A stretch of 64,000 bases of DNA from ZC4RG25 sp023428365 (GTDB taxonomy: Bacteria > Pseudomonadota > Alphaproteobacteria > Rhizobiales > Hyphomicrobiaceae), in the NCBI GenBank assembly GCA_050283925.1, contig JBNOAI010000001.1:682001-746000 (forward strand), read 5' to 3'. The notes below the pieces were generated by a model. The model searched no databases and was not told where the DNA came from. It saw nothing but the letters and a program-made list of their open reading frames with translations. A program made the translations under genes and the position numbers. How positions within the stretch are numbered: the first letter of the stretch is position 1; each line of letters begins with the position of its first letter. Shown piece after piece: positions 42,426 through 50,712 of this stretch.

Positions 42426-43298
42426 TTACTGCTTCGGCGCGGGTGCGTCCGGCTTGGCGCCGTCCACCTGCTTTTTGATCTCTGGATCGACATACTCGAT
42501 CTGCGCTGAGCCACGCAGAGACGCGGCGATTTCCTGCGCCTTACGATGGATCATCGAGGCAACCAGCCGCTCCTTGACAGCATCGAAGTCCGGCGGCTTG
42601 CGATCACGGCGGTCCTCGACCTGGATCAGATGCCAGCCGAACTGGGTCTGTACGGGAGCCGAGGTCTCGCCCTTCTTCAGCGTGAATGCAGCTTCTTCGA
42701 ACTGCGGGACCATCTGGCCCTTGCCGAAGTAGCCCAGCGTGCCACCCTCGTCCTTGGTGCCCGGATCCTTGGAGAACTCCTTGGCGAGCGCGACGAAATC
42801 ACCACCCTTGGCGATCTTGTCGGCGAGCTCCTTGGCCTGCTCCTCGGTCTCGACCAGGATATGGCGAGCCTTCACTTCTTCCTCAGGCTTCAACTGCTTG
42901 ACCTGCTCGTCGTAAAACGCCTTGGCGTCCGCATCACCGACGGAACCCTTCACGGACTTGTCGAAGTAGGTGTCGCGCAGTGCGCGGCGGCGCCAGTACT
43001 GCATACGGTCGTCGAAGTCGGCGCCAGAGCCGAGCTTGGCACCCTCGGCGGCATCCGCAAACAATTGATTTTCAATGAGATATTCAACGAGAACGCGGCG
43101 CTTCGTGGCTTCCGGGAGGCTTCCCAGATCTGATCCAATCTCCGCTTCCGCCATCTTGACGTCGGCTTCGGTGATCGTCTTCCCGTTCACCTTGGCGACG
43201 ACGCCATCCTGCGCACTGGCAAGTGGCAACTGGAAGGTCAACGCCAAGGCACCTGCCACGACTGTGGCTATAATGCCCAGTTTGAGCTTTGCGATCAC
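42426..43298 (-). CDS. Peptidylprolyl isomerase, PpiC/parvulin type
   Basis: A 290-residue exported foldase. The GTG start (AAGGA eight nt upstream) opens a Sec signal IIATVVAGALALTFQLP with cleavage at ASAQ. A SurA/PrsA-like helical N-domain (VAKVNGKTITEADVKMAEAE) precedes one parvulin domain: EVKARHILVETEEQAKELAD, EFSKDPGTKDEGGTLGYFG and TQFGWHLIQVEDRR. It catalyses cis-trans isomerisation at proline in newly exported proteins. The C-terminus is Pro/Lys-rich (DGAKPDAPAPKQ). It is divergent from secA, with the 364-bp gap between them holding both promoters. Confidence 0.92.
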   Translation of the reverse strand: MIAKLKLGIIATVVAGALALTFQLPLASAQDGVVAKVNGKTITEADVKMAEAEIGSDLGSLPEATKRRVLVEYLIENQLFADAAEGAKLGSGADFDDRMQYWRRRALRDTYFDKSVKGSVGDADAKAFYDEQVKQLKPEEEVKARHILVETEEQAKELADKIAKGGDFVALAKEFSKDPGTKDEGGTLGYFGKGQMVPQFEEAAFTLKKGETSAPVQTQFGWHLIQVEDRRDRKPPDFDAVKERLVASMIHRKAQEIAASLRGSAQIEYVDPEIKKQVDGAKPDAPAPKQ

Positions 43299-43486
43299 GG
43301 AAGTTGTTCCTTATTTTGGTGACTAACGCATGCCACTAACGCGCCAGGCCCTGGCAATGTCCAGGGCGGCGATGTTAAGTCGCTCCGATGGTTAGACGGC
43401 CTTTCCGGCTTTGCCAAGTTAACATTCGGAGAGGTGACGGTATTTTGAGGCCCCCACAACTTGAACAAACTGTCGCGGTCCATTGA

Positions 43487-43516
43487 TTGACAACAGCGGG
43501 TTTGACTTCTTATCTC
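43487..43516 (+). promoter_or_regulatory. Candidate sigma-70 promoter for the secA leader
   Basis: TTGACA (43487-43492) and a weak TATCTC (43511-43516) are separated by 18 bp. If used, transcription would begin just before the leader ORF at 43532. The rest of the divergent gap 43299-43662 holds a short hairpin (GCCCTGG 43348-43354 with CCAGGGC 43361-43367) and no other gene besides the leader ORF. Confidence 0.4.
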
Positions 43517-43531
43517 TGCGGCACGAGCAGT

Positions 43532-43657
43532 ATGCTTAAGCCGCTGCTTGCCTGCTCGCGCCTGTTTGCGCTCCAGCCGAATTGCTCACGTGTGCCAGTT
43601 CTGGCGCGGACACGTGTGACCGGGCCAGGCAGGCCCACCGATGTCTGCGAGGAATGA
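43532..43657 (+). CDS. Putative 41-residue leader peptide upstream of secA
   Basis: An ATG at 43532 opens a frame of 41 codons ending in TGA at 43655-43657, five nt before the secA ATG. The purine-rich ribosome site of secA (GAGGA, 43649-43653) lies inside its last two sense codons, GAG GAA, so ribosomes on the leader would cover or expose that site. The peptide starts MLKPLLACSRLFALQ and has GPGRP at residues 31-35, in a Pro/Gly-rich, basic tail. The layout is that of SecM-type secretion monitors, but no known arrest motif matches exactly and the ribosome site of the leader itself is weak (GAGCAG). Functional status is inference. Confidence 0.4.
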   Translation: MLKPLLACSRLFALQPNCSRVPVLARTRVTGPGRPTDVCEE

Positions 43658-43662
43658 CACAT

Positions 43663-46482
43663 ATGCTCTCTTTTGGCTCGCTGGCAGCGAAGATTTTTGG
43701 TTCCTCCAATGATCGCAGGGTCAAAACGTACCGGGCGACGATTGATGCGATCAACGCTCTGGAACCCGAAGTCTCCGCGCTGTCCGATGACCAGTTGCAG
43801 GCGCGCACCGCCGAGTTCAGGCAGCAGCTGGCCAACGGCAAGAAGCTCGACGATCTGCTCGTCCCTGCCTTCGCGACCGTCCGCGAGGCAGCCAAGCGCA
43901 CGCTCGGCCAGCGGCATTTCGACGTCCAGCTGATCGGCGGCATGGTGCTTCACCAGGGCAAGATCGCGGAAATGAAGACCGGCGAAGGTAAGACGCTGGT
44001 GGCGACCCTGCCGGTTTACCTCAACGCCCTCAGCGGCAACGGCGTCCACGTCGTCACCGTCAACGACTACCTCGCCAAGCGTGACGCGGAATGGATGGGT
44101 GAGGTCTATAAGTTCCTTGGCCTGTCGGTCGGCTGCATCGTGCATGATCTGGACGATGCGCAGCGTCACGCGGCCTACGCCTGCGACATCACCTACGGCA
44201 CCAACAACGAACTCGGCTTCGACTATCTGCGCGACAACATGAAGATGAGCCGCGCCGAGATGGTGCAGCGCGGTCATGCTTTCGCTATCGTGGACGAGGT
44301 CGACTCGATTCTGATCGACGAAGCGCGTACGCCGTTGATCATCTCCGGTCCGGTCGAGGATCGGGCTGAGCTCTATAACGCGATCGATGCCTTCATCCCG
44401 CGCCTCATCAAAGAGGACTACGAACTCGACGAGAAGCAGAAGACGGTCTCGCTGAGCGAAACGGGTAACGAGAAGATCGAGCAAATGCTCGAAGCGGCGG
44501 GCCTGCTGAAAGGTCAGCTGTACGACATCGAGAACGTGACGGTTGTCCATCACGTGAACCAGGCGCTGAAGGCGCATACGCTGTTCCAGCGCGACCGCGA
44601 CTACATCGTCAAAGGCGGTCAGGTCGTCATCATCGACGAGTTCACGGGCCGCATGATGCCGGGGCGCCGCTATTCGGAAGGCCTGCACCAGGCGCTGGAA
44701 GCGAAAGAACACGTCGAAATCCAGCCCGAGAACCAGACGCTGGCCTCGATCACCTTCCAGAACTACTTCCGCCTCTACAAGAAGCTGGGCGGCATGACGG
44801 GTACGGCCGCCACCGAGGCGAGCGAATTCCTGGACATCTACGGCCTCGATGTCGTTGAGGTGCCGACCAATATTGAGGTCGGTCGCCTTGACGAGGACGA
44901 CGAGATTTATCGGACGGTGGACGAAAAATGGAACGCCATCATCCTCGAGATCGAAGCGGCGCAGAAGCGTAAGCAGCCGGTGCTCGTCGGCACGGTGTCC
45001 ATTGAGACGAGTGAGCATCTGTCGGAGCTGCTGAAGAAAAAGGGCGTTCCGCATCAGGTGCTTAACGCGCGCTATCACGAGCAGGAAGCACAGATCATTG
45101 CGCAGGCCGGCCGGCCGGGTGCGGTCACCATCGCCACCAACATGGCAGGCCGTGGTACTGACATTCAGCTCGGCGGCAACGCCCAGATGCGTATTCAGCA
45201 CGAGACCGCTGATCTCGATGAGTCGGAAAAGGCCAGGCGCATCGAAGAGATCCGGCGCGAGGTCGTGCGCGACAAGGAGTTCGTGCTGCACGCCTCCGAG
45301 ACGGTCGAACTCGAACCGGCCAAGGGAAACAAAGCTGCGAAGACAGTCGTAAAGCCCGGCGGGCTTTATGTGATCGGCACCGAAAGGCATGAGAGCCGCC
45401 GCGTCGATAACCAGCTCCGCGGTCGTTCAGGTCGTCAGGGCGACCCCGGCCGTTCGAAGTTCTATCTCTCGCTTCAAGACGACCTGATGCGGATTTTCGG
45501 TTCCAACCGTATGGAAGGGGTGTTGCGCACGCTGGGCCTCCAGGAAGGCGAAGCGATCATCCATCCGTGGATGAACAAGTCCCTGGAGATGGCGCAGCGC
45601 AAGGTCGAAGCTCGCAACTTCGACATGCGTAAGCAGATTCTCAAGTACGACGACGTCATGAACGATCAGCGCAAGGTCATCTTCGACCAGCGCATCGACA
45701 TCATGGGCGAGGAGAACGTCAACGAGACCGTCAGCGACATGCGTCGCGAGGTCATCGAAGAGCTGGTGAAGCGCCATATCCCTGAGAATGCTTATGCCGA
45801 GCAGTGGGACGCCGAGGGCCTTCACAACGAGATCAAGGGCATTTTCGGGATTGATCTGCCGATCAGCGCATGGGTCGCTGAAGAAGGCATCGCGGAGCAG
45901 GAAATTCTCGAGCGTGTCATGGAAGCGGCCGAGTCCAAGGCTGCGAAGAAGGCAGCCGAGATGGGGCCGGACATGTTCCGGCAGATCGAGAAGATGGTGC
46001 TGCTGCAGACGCTCGATCATCTGTGGCGTGAGCATCTTGTGACCCTGGAGCATCTGCGTCAGGTCGTCGGTTTCCGTGCCTACGGCCAGCGTGATCCGCT
46101 GAACGAGTACAAAACGGAAGCCTTCGTGCTGTTCGAGGCGATGCTGGCCAAGTTGCGCGAGGCCGTTACTGGGCAGTTGATGCACGTTGAACTGGCGCCG
46201 CCTGAAGATCAGCCGATGCTGCAGCCGGTCGAGTTGCCGGAAATGCACGCCCATCATCTCGACCCGTCGACGGGTGTGGATGAATTTGCCATGGCGGACG
46301 CGGCCTTGGCCGCGGAGGATAGGCCTCTGCCAGCCTCCCGTCGTGCTCCGTTGCAGACGCGACGCGGCTCAGGCAGTGTAAACCCCGGCGATCCTGCAAC
46401 CTGGGGTAAGGTATCGCGTAATGCGCTGTGCCCTTGTGGCTCCGGCAAGAAATATAAGCACTGCCACGGGCGGCACGACTAA
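43663..46482 (+). CDS. secA: Preprotein translocase motor ATPase
   Basis: The ATG at 43663, nine nt after GAGGA, gives MLSFGSLAAKIFGSSNDRRV and a 939-residue protein; an upstream extension of 27 residues is rejected. Walker A is MKTGEGKTLVATLP, Walker B VDEVDSILIDEARTPLI; the preprotein cross-linking and helicase-like domain 2 carry TIATNMAGRGTDIQLGGNA and NQLRGRSGRQGDPGRS. The C-terminus has the zinc SEC-C motif CPCGSGKKYKHCHG for SecB or ribosome binding. It drives export through SecYEG at the inner membrane. A leader ORF immediately upstream may couple its translation. Confidence 0.98.
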   Translation: MLSFGSLAAKIFGSSNDRRVKTYRATIDAINALEPEVSALSDDQLQARTAEFRQQLANGKKLDDLLVPAFATVREAAKRTLGQRHFDVQLIGGMVLHQGKIAEMKTGEGKTLVATLPVYLNALSGNGVHVVTVNDYLAKRDAEWMGEVYKFLGLSVGCIVHDLDDAQRHAAYACDITYGTNNELGFDYLRDNMKMSRAEMVQRGHAFAIVDEVDSILIDEARTPLIISGPVEDRAELYNAIDAFIPRLIKEDYELDEKQKTVSLSETGNEKIEQMLEAAGLLKGQLYDIENVTVVHHVNQALKAHTLFQRDRDYIVKGGQVVIIDEFTGRMMPGRRYSEGLHQALEAKEHVEIQPENQTLASITFQNYFRLYKKLGGMTGTAATEASEFLDIYGLDVVEVPTNIEVGRLDEDDEIYRTVDEKWNAIILEIEAAQKRKQPVLVGTVSIETSEHLSELLKKKGVPHQVLNARYHEQEAQIIAQAGRPGAVTIATNMAGRGTDIQLGGNAQMRIQHETADLDESEKARRIEEIRREVVRDKEFVLHASETVELEPAKGNKAAKTVVKPGGLYVIGTERHESRRVDNQLRGRSGRQGDPGRSKFYLSLQDDLMRIFGSNRMEGVLRTLGLQEGEAIIHPWMNKSLEMAQRKVEARNFDMRKQILKYDDVMNDQRKVIFDQRIDIMGEENVNETVSDMRREVIEELVKRHIPENAYAEQWDAEGLHNEIKGIFGIDLPISAWVAEEGIAEQEILERVMEAAESKAAKKAAEMGPDMFRQIEKMVLLQTLDHLWREHLVTLEHLRQVVGFRAYGQRDPLNEYKTEAFVLFEAMLAKLREAVTGQLMHVELAPPEDQPMLQPVELPEMHAHHLDPSTGVDEFAMADAALAAEDRPLPASRRAPLQTRRGSGSVNPGDPATWGKVSRNALCPCGSGKKYKHCHGRHD

Positions 46483-46528
46483 GGGAACGCGAAGAACTAG
46501 ACTAGGCGTTTGCGTCATATGAGGGCAC

Positions 46529-48280
46529 GTGCGGATACTCGGTATCGTCGGGGCAACGCACGACAGTGGATTGGCCGTTCTTGAGGATGGCCTTCCCCAG
46601 CTCGTGCTGGAAGAAGAGCGCTTCAATCGTGAGAAGCGCACCAAGCGCTTTCCGAAGAGAGCGCTCAAAGTTGCGCTCGAACGGCTGTCGTCCGACAATC
46701 CAGGTGCCCCATTCGATGTCGTTACGATCCCGTGGGATGTGACGAAGCTGCGCATGACCTTCTTGCGCGCAGTGTTCGGCCGATTTCCGTTGAGTCTCAG
46801 TCTGATCCTGGAGCGGACGCATACGCCCCAGGACAACACCGTTGTGCTCCTGAACCGCTATATCGCCCGTCGGCTGAAGCGGTTTCCCGAGATGCGTCCT
46901 CTGCCGCCGATCGTCAACGTGAGCCATCACGACGCCCACGCGGCCACGTTCTTTGTGAGCCCCTTCGATGAAGCCGCCGTGCTCGTCATGGATGGGTTCG
47001 GCGACGACGCATCAACCAGTACATATGTCGGACGTGGGAACCGCCTGGAGCGACTTTGGCACACGGATATCTTCAACTCGGTCGGCATGGTCTACACGTT
47101 CGTGACCAAGTACCTGGGCTTCGGCGGGTTTTCTGACGAAGGAAAGGTGATGGCGCTGGCCGCGTACGGTGACGACACCTACGTGCAGGCGTTTCGCGAT
47201 CTCATTCACGAGACGCCGGATGGCCGCTACGCCATCAACATGGACTATTTCGACTACACTGCGTTCGGCGAGATGAAACCGTTCCGGCGTCGCTTCTTCG
47301 ATGTCTTCGGTCCGCCCAGACAACGCGGCGAACCGCTCAATGACCGTCACAGAGCCGTTGCGCGCGGGTTGCAGGTGCGCGCCGAGGAGATCGTGCTGCA
47401 CGTCGCACGCGGATTGCGGCAGGCGAGCGGCGCCAAGAACCTCTGTCTGAGTGGTGGCGTTGCGCTCAATTGTGTCGCCAACGCGCGCGTCCTGGAAGAG
47501 GCGGGTTTCGATCGGGTCTGGGTTCCGCCGTGTGCGTCCGATACCGGCTCGCCGCTTGGCAGCGCCCTTTGGCACTATCACCAGACGTTGGGTAAGCCGC
47601 GCCGGTTCGAGCTGACGCATCCGTTTTATGGTCGGCCCTACAGTGAGACGACCATCAAAGAGGCCCTTGCGAAAGCCAACCTCCGCGCGGAGAGGCTGGA
47701 AACGCCGGAGCTGCTGGAGCGCGTGGCACGTGATCTCGCGGCCGGCAAGATTGTCGGCTGGTTCCAGGGCCGCTCGGAGATGGGGCCGCGCGCGCTTGGC
47801 AACCGCTCTATTCTGGCCGATCCGCGCCGAGCTGAAATGAAGGATGCCATCAACGCGAAAATCAAGCAGCGCGAGCCGTTTCGTCCTTTCGCGCCAGCGG
47901 TTTTGATCGAGCGTGCGGCGGAGTTCTTTCACCTGTCTCAGCCTGATCCCTTCATGACACTGGCGCCTCGGGTCCGGGCCGATAAGGTGCATCTGATCCC
48001 GGCCGCCGTTCACGTTGATGGTACCGGCCGCATCCAGACTGTCGAGCGGGCCGCTAATCCGCGTTATTACGGGGTGATCGAGGCTTTCGGTAAATTGACC
48101 GGAGTGCCCGTTCTCTTGAACACCAGCTTCAATCGTCAGGAACCGATCGTCGAAACGCCGCAGGAGGCGATCTCGTGCTTTCTCAGAACTGGCCTGGATG
48201 TGCTGGTGCTAGAGAATTATTATACGACAGATCGTAATAGCTTAGCATCGCAACAGGCAGAGGCGGAGTTCGCGGCCTAG
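46529..48280 (+). CDS. Carbamoyltransferase (NodU/CmcH family)
   Basis: A 583-residue O-carbamoyltransferase. The GTG at 46529 is followed by RILGIVGATHDSGLAVLEDG; the HHxxHA metal-binding motif is SHHDAHAATF; the Kae1-like ATPase part has KNLCLSGGVALNCVANARV; and the C-terminal domain has GWFQGRSEMGPRALGNRS and VLLNTSFNRQEPIVETP. The family moves carbamoyl from carbamoyl-adenylate to a hydroxyl of a sugar or natural product, as in nodulation factors, cephamycins and nebramycin. It follows secA by 46 bp in the same direction. No glycan or nodulation gene is near, so the acceptor is unknown. Confidence 0.92.
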   Translation: MRILGIVGATHDSGLAVLEDGLPQLVLEEERFNREKRTKRFPKRALKVALERLSSDNPGAPFDVVTIPWDVTKLRMTFLRAVFGRFPLSLSLILERTHTPQDNTVVLLNRYIARRLKRFPEMRPLPPIVNVSHHDAHAATFFVSPFDEAAVLVMDGFGDDASTSTYVGRGNRLERLWHTDIFNSVGMVYTFVTKYLGFGGFSDEGKVMALAAYGDDTYVQAFRDLIHETPDGRYAINMDYFDYTAFGEMKPFRRRFFDVFGPPRQRGEPLNDRHRAVARGLQVRAEEIVLHVARGLRQASGAKNLCLSGGVALNCVANARVLEEAGFDRVWVPPCASDTGSPLGSALWHYHQTLGKPRRFELTHPFYGRPYSETTIKEALAKANLRAERLETPELLERVARDLAAGKIVGWFQGRSEMGPRALGNRSILADPRRAEMKDAINAKIKQREPFRPFAPAVLIERAAEFFHLSQPDPFMTLAPRVRADKVHLIPAAVHVDGTGRIQTVERAANPRYYGVIEAFGKLTGVPVLLNTSFNRQEPIVETPQEAISCFLRTGLDVLVLENYYTTDRNSLASQQAEAEFAA

Positions 48281-48385
48281 TTGTGTTGTGGTTCCTTTGG
48301 CCGCTCTAGGCGATCATTGCGCTATTGGCAATTTGCACTAAATTCCAGGTCTTGATCCGATCCCGTATTTGTAAAGCATCCGCAC

Positions 48386-49198
48386 ATGTCGAACGTCGAA
48401 ATTGGAAACGCTGAGTACAGCGAGGGCCGCATTCGGCTTTATGGACCGGAAGCGTTCGAGGGTATGCGCAAGGCAGGGCAACTCGCTGCTGCAGCGCTGG
48501 ATATGCTCGATCCCTACGTGGCTCCCGGCGTTCCGACCGAGAAACTCGATGACCTTGCATTCGAATTCGCAATGGATCATGGCGCCATTCCCGCGCCGTT
48601 GAATTATCGCGGCTACACGAAATCGATCTGCACCTCGATCAATCACGTCGTGTGCCACGGCATCCCAGGTCCGAAGCCGTTGCGCGAGGGCGATATCGTC
48701 AACATCGACGTCACTCTGATCGTTGATGGCTGGCATGGCGACACCAGCCGCATGTATGCGGTTGGAGAAATCACCCGCCGCGCGCGCCGCCTGATCGACG
48801 TGACCTACGAAGCTTTGATGCGCGGCGTTGCCGCGGTGAAGCCAGGGGCAACGACCGGCGACATCGGTGCTGCGATTCAGTCCTATGCGGAGGGCGAGCG
48901 CTGCAGCGTGGTGCGCGATTTCTGTGGTCATGGCCTGGGTCTCGTCTTCCACGACCGGCCGAACATCCTGCACTATGGTGTTCCGGGCGAAGGCGCGGTG
49001 CTGAAGCCGGGCATGATTTTCACGATCGAGCCGATGATCAATCTCGGCCGTCCGCACGTGAAAATTCTGCCGGATGGATGGACGGCCGTAACGCGGGATC
49101 GCGAGTTGTCGGCGCAGTTCGAACATTCCGTCGGCGTGACGGAAGACGGCTGCGAAGTCTTCACGTATTCGCCGGCCGGACTTCACCATCCGGCCTGA
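48386..49198 (+). CDS. map: Methionine aminopeptidase, type I
   Basis: A 270-residue metallopeptidase that removes the initiator Met from nascent proteins. Visible metal and catalytic segments are SINHVVCHGIPGPK (His), GDIVNIDVTLIVDGWHGDTS (two Asp), GHGLGLVFHDRPNILHYG (His) and MIFTIEPMINLG (Glu). It lacks the N-terminal SH3-zinc extension. It is upstream of radC, an arrangement common in this group. The 105-bp gap before it is AT-richer than its surroundings and should hold its promoter. Confidence 0.96.
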   Translation: MSNVEIGNAEYSEGRIRLYGPEAFEGMRKAGQLAAAALDMLDPYVAPGVPTEKLDDLAFEFAMDHGAIPAPLNYRGYTKSICTSINHVVCHGIPGPKPLREGDIVNIDVTLIVDGWHGDTSRMYAVGEITRRARRLIDVTYEALMRGVAAVKPGATTGDIGAAIQSYAEGERCSVVRDFCGHGLGLVFHDRPNILHYGVPGEGAVLKPGMIFTIEPMINLGRPHVKILPDGWTAVTRDRELSAQFEHSVGVTEDGCEVFTYSPAGLHHPA

Positions 49199-49232
49199 TG
49201 CAGGCTCGGGTTTGCTGGGGGAGGGCAAGCCC

Positions 49233-49967
49233 ATGGTGGGACGCAAGGGGGAGCGCGGTCTGGCGGATGCCGGGCAAAGCGCAATGTTCGAAACCGTACC
49301 CAGCCATACGGGGCATCGTGGTCGCCTGCGCGATCGCTTTATGAATGGCGGTGCGGATGCCTTGCCCGACTATGAGCTGCTTGAGCTCGTGTTGTTTCGG
49401 GCGCTTCCCCGTCGCGATACCAAGGATCTCGCCAAGCGTCTGATCGCCCGGTTCGGCAGCTTTGCCGAAGTGATCAACGCGCCGGAATCACGGCTGGCTG
49501 AGGTGAAGGATGTCGGTCAGTCGGTCATCACAGAGCTGAAGCTGATCCGAGCCGCCTCACTCCGGCTGATTCGCGGCGAGATCATGCAGCGTCCTGCGCT
49601 GTCATCCTGGACCCAGGTACTCGAGTATTGCCGCGCCGCGATGGGATTTGAAGAGCGCGAGCAGTTCCGCATCCTGTTCCTCGACAAGAAGAACCAGCTC
49701 GTTGCGGACGAGGTGCAGCAGGAAGGAACCGTCGATCATACGCCGGTGTATGTCCGCGAGGTCATCAAGCGCGCGCTGGAGCTGTCGGCGACGGCGATCA
49801 TTCTGGTCCACAATCATCCCTCGGGCGATCCGGCGCCGTCGCGTGCGGACATTGAAATGACCAAGCAGATCGTTGACGCAGCCAAGCCATTGGGCGTGTT
49901 GGTCCACGATCACATCATCGTCGGTCGCAATGGCCACGCCAGCCTGAAAGCCTTACGGTTGATGTAG
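49233..49967 (+). CDS. radC: JAB/MPN domain protein RadC
   Basis: The ATG at 49233 is preceded by GGGGGAGGG and gives MVGRKGERGLADAGQS, 244 residues; a TTG at 49212 is the rejected alternative. An N-terminal helix-hairpin-helix region (DYELLELVLFRALPRRDTKD) leads to the JAMM metalloprotease-like domain with VHNHPSGDPAPSRAD (HxH then D). RadC proteins were linked to DNA repair but their biochemical role is not settled. It begins 34 bp after map on the same strand. Confidence 0.94.
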   Translation: MVGRKGERGLADAGQSAMFETVPSHTGHRGRLRDRFMNGGADALPDYELLELVLFRALPRRDTKDLAKRLIARFGSFAEVINAPESRLAEVKDVGQSVITELKLIRAASLRLIRGEIMQRPALSSWTQVLEYCRAAMGFEEREQFRILFLDKKNQLVADEVQQEGTVDHTPVYVREVIKRALELSATAIILVHNHPSGDPAPSRADIEMTKQIVDAAKPLGVLVHDHIIVGRNGHASLKALRLM

Positions 49968-50019
49968 GCGCGTGGACATATGATATCCTGCGCATGAGGT
50001 TGGCTCCGCGGAGATCGCA

Positions 50020-50706
50020 TTGTTCATTCTTCTGATCGTTATGGCCTTTTTCTTCGCGGTGGCGTTCCTGCCGCAGATGTGGGTCAAGCGCGTGATCGAT
50101 CAGCACTCGCGCGAACGCCCGGATTTTCCGGGTACGGGCGGCGAGTTCGCGCGTCACCTCCTCGATCATCTTGGGCTGTATGGCGTGAAGGTTGAGGAGA
50201 CCAAGCAGGGCGATCACTACGATCCCGAAGCCAAAGTTGTTCGTCTGCTCCCGGCGCATATGCGCGGGCGATCGTTGTCAGCCGTGGTCATTGCCGCGCA
50301 CGAGGTCGGCCATGCCATTCAGGATGCGACCGACTATCCGCCGCTAAAGGCCCGCACGCGGCTGGCAAAACAGGCGCAGCGGATCGAAACGTTCGGCTCG
50401 GTTGTCATGCTGGCGGCGCCGGTCCTCATGATCCTCGCCAAGTCGCCGCATGTCATGGTGATCCAGGCCGTGGCGGGCATGTTGATCCTGTCCATGACGG
50501 TTCTCATGCACGCCTCGACGCTGCCGATGGAGTACGACGCCAGCTTCCGTCGTGCACTGCCGGTCCTGAAGGAAGGTGGCTACATCCAGCCGAAGGATAT
50601 GGCAGCCGCCCGGCAGATCCTGCGCGCGGCCGCCTTCACCTACGTAGCAGCGGCGGCGATGAGCCTGTTCAACGTCATGCGCTGGCTGCGGGTGCTGCGG
50701 ATATAG
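50020..50706 (+). CDS. Membrane zinc metallopeptidase, YugP family
   Basis: A 228-residue protein starting at TTG (50020) with GGAG 7 nt upstream; no ATG or GTG fits. One N-terminal membrane segment (FILLIVMAFFFAVAFLP), the zinc motif HEVGHAIQ near residue 91 (HExxH) and further C-terminal membrane segments (FGSVVMLAAPVLMILA; VIQAVAGMLILSMTVL) match the YugP/neutral zinc metallopeptidase 2 family. The MEYDASFRRAL segment likely provides the third ligand. Substrate unknown; a housekeeping role at the membrane is assumed. It ends 6 bp before the convergent phaZ. Confidence 0.9.
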   Translation: MFILLIVMAFFFAVAFLPQMWVKRVIDQHSRERPDFPGTGGEFARHLLDHLGLYGVKVEETKQGDHYDPEAKVVRLLPAHMRGRSLSAVVIAAHEVGHAIQDATDYPPLKARTRLAKQAQRIETFGSVVMLAAPVLMILAKSPHVMVIQAVAGMLILSMTVLMHASTLPMEYDASFRRALPVLKEGGYIQPKDMAAARQILRAAAFTYVAAAAMSLFNVMRWLRVLRI

Positions 50707-50712
50707 CCGGAG

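Noticed and set aside
43510..45390. A 626-codon open frame on the minus strand opposite secA
   Set aside because: It is a shadow of the secA reading frame in GC-rich DNA: it has no family features, and secA on the plus strand is complete with all motifs.
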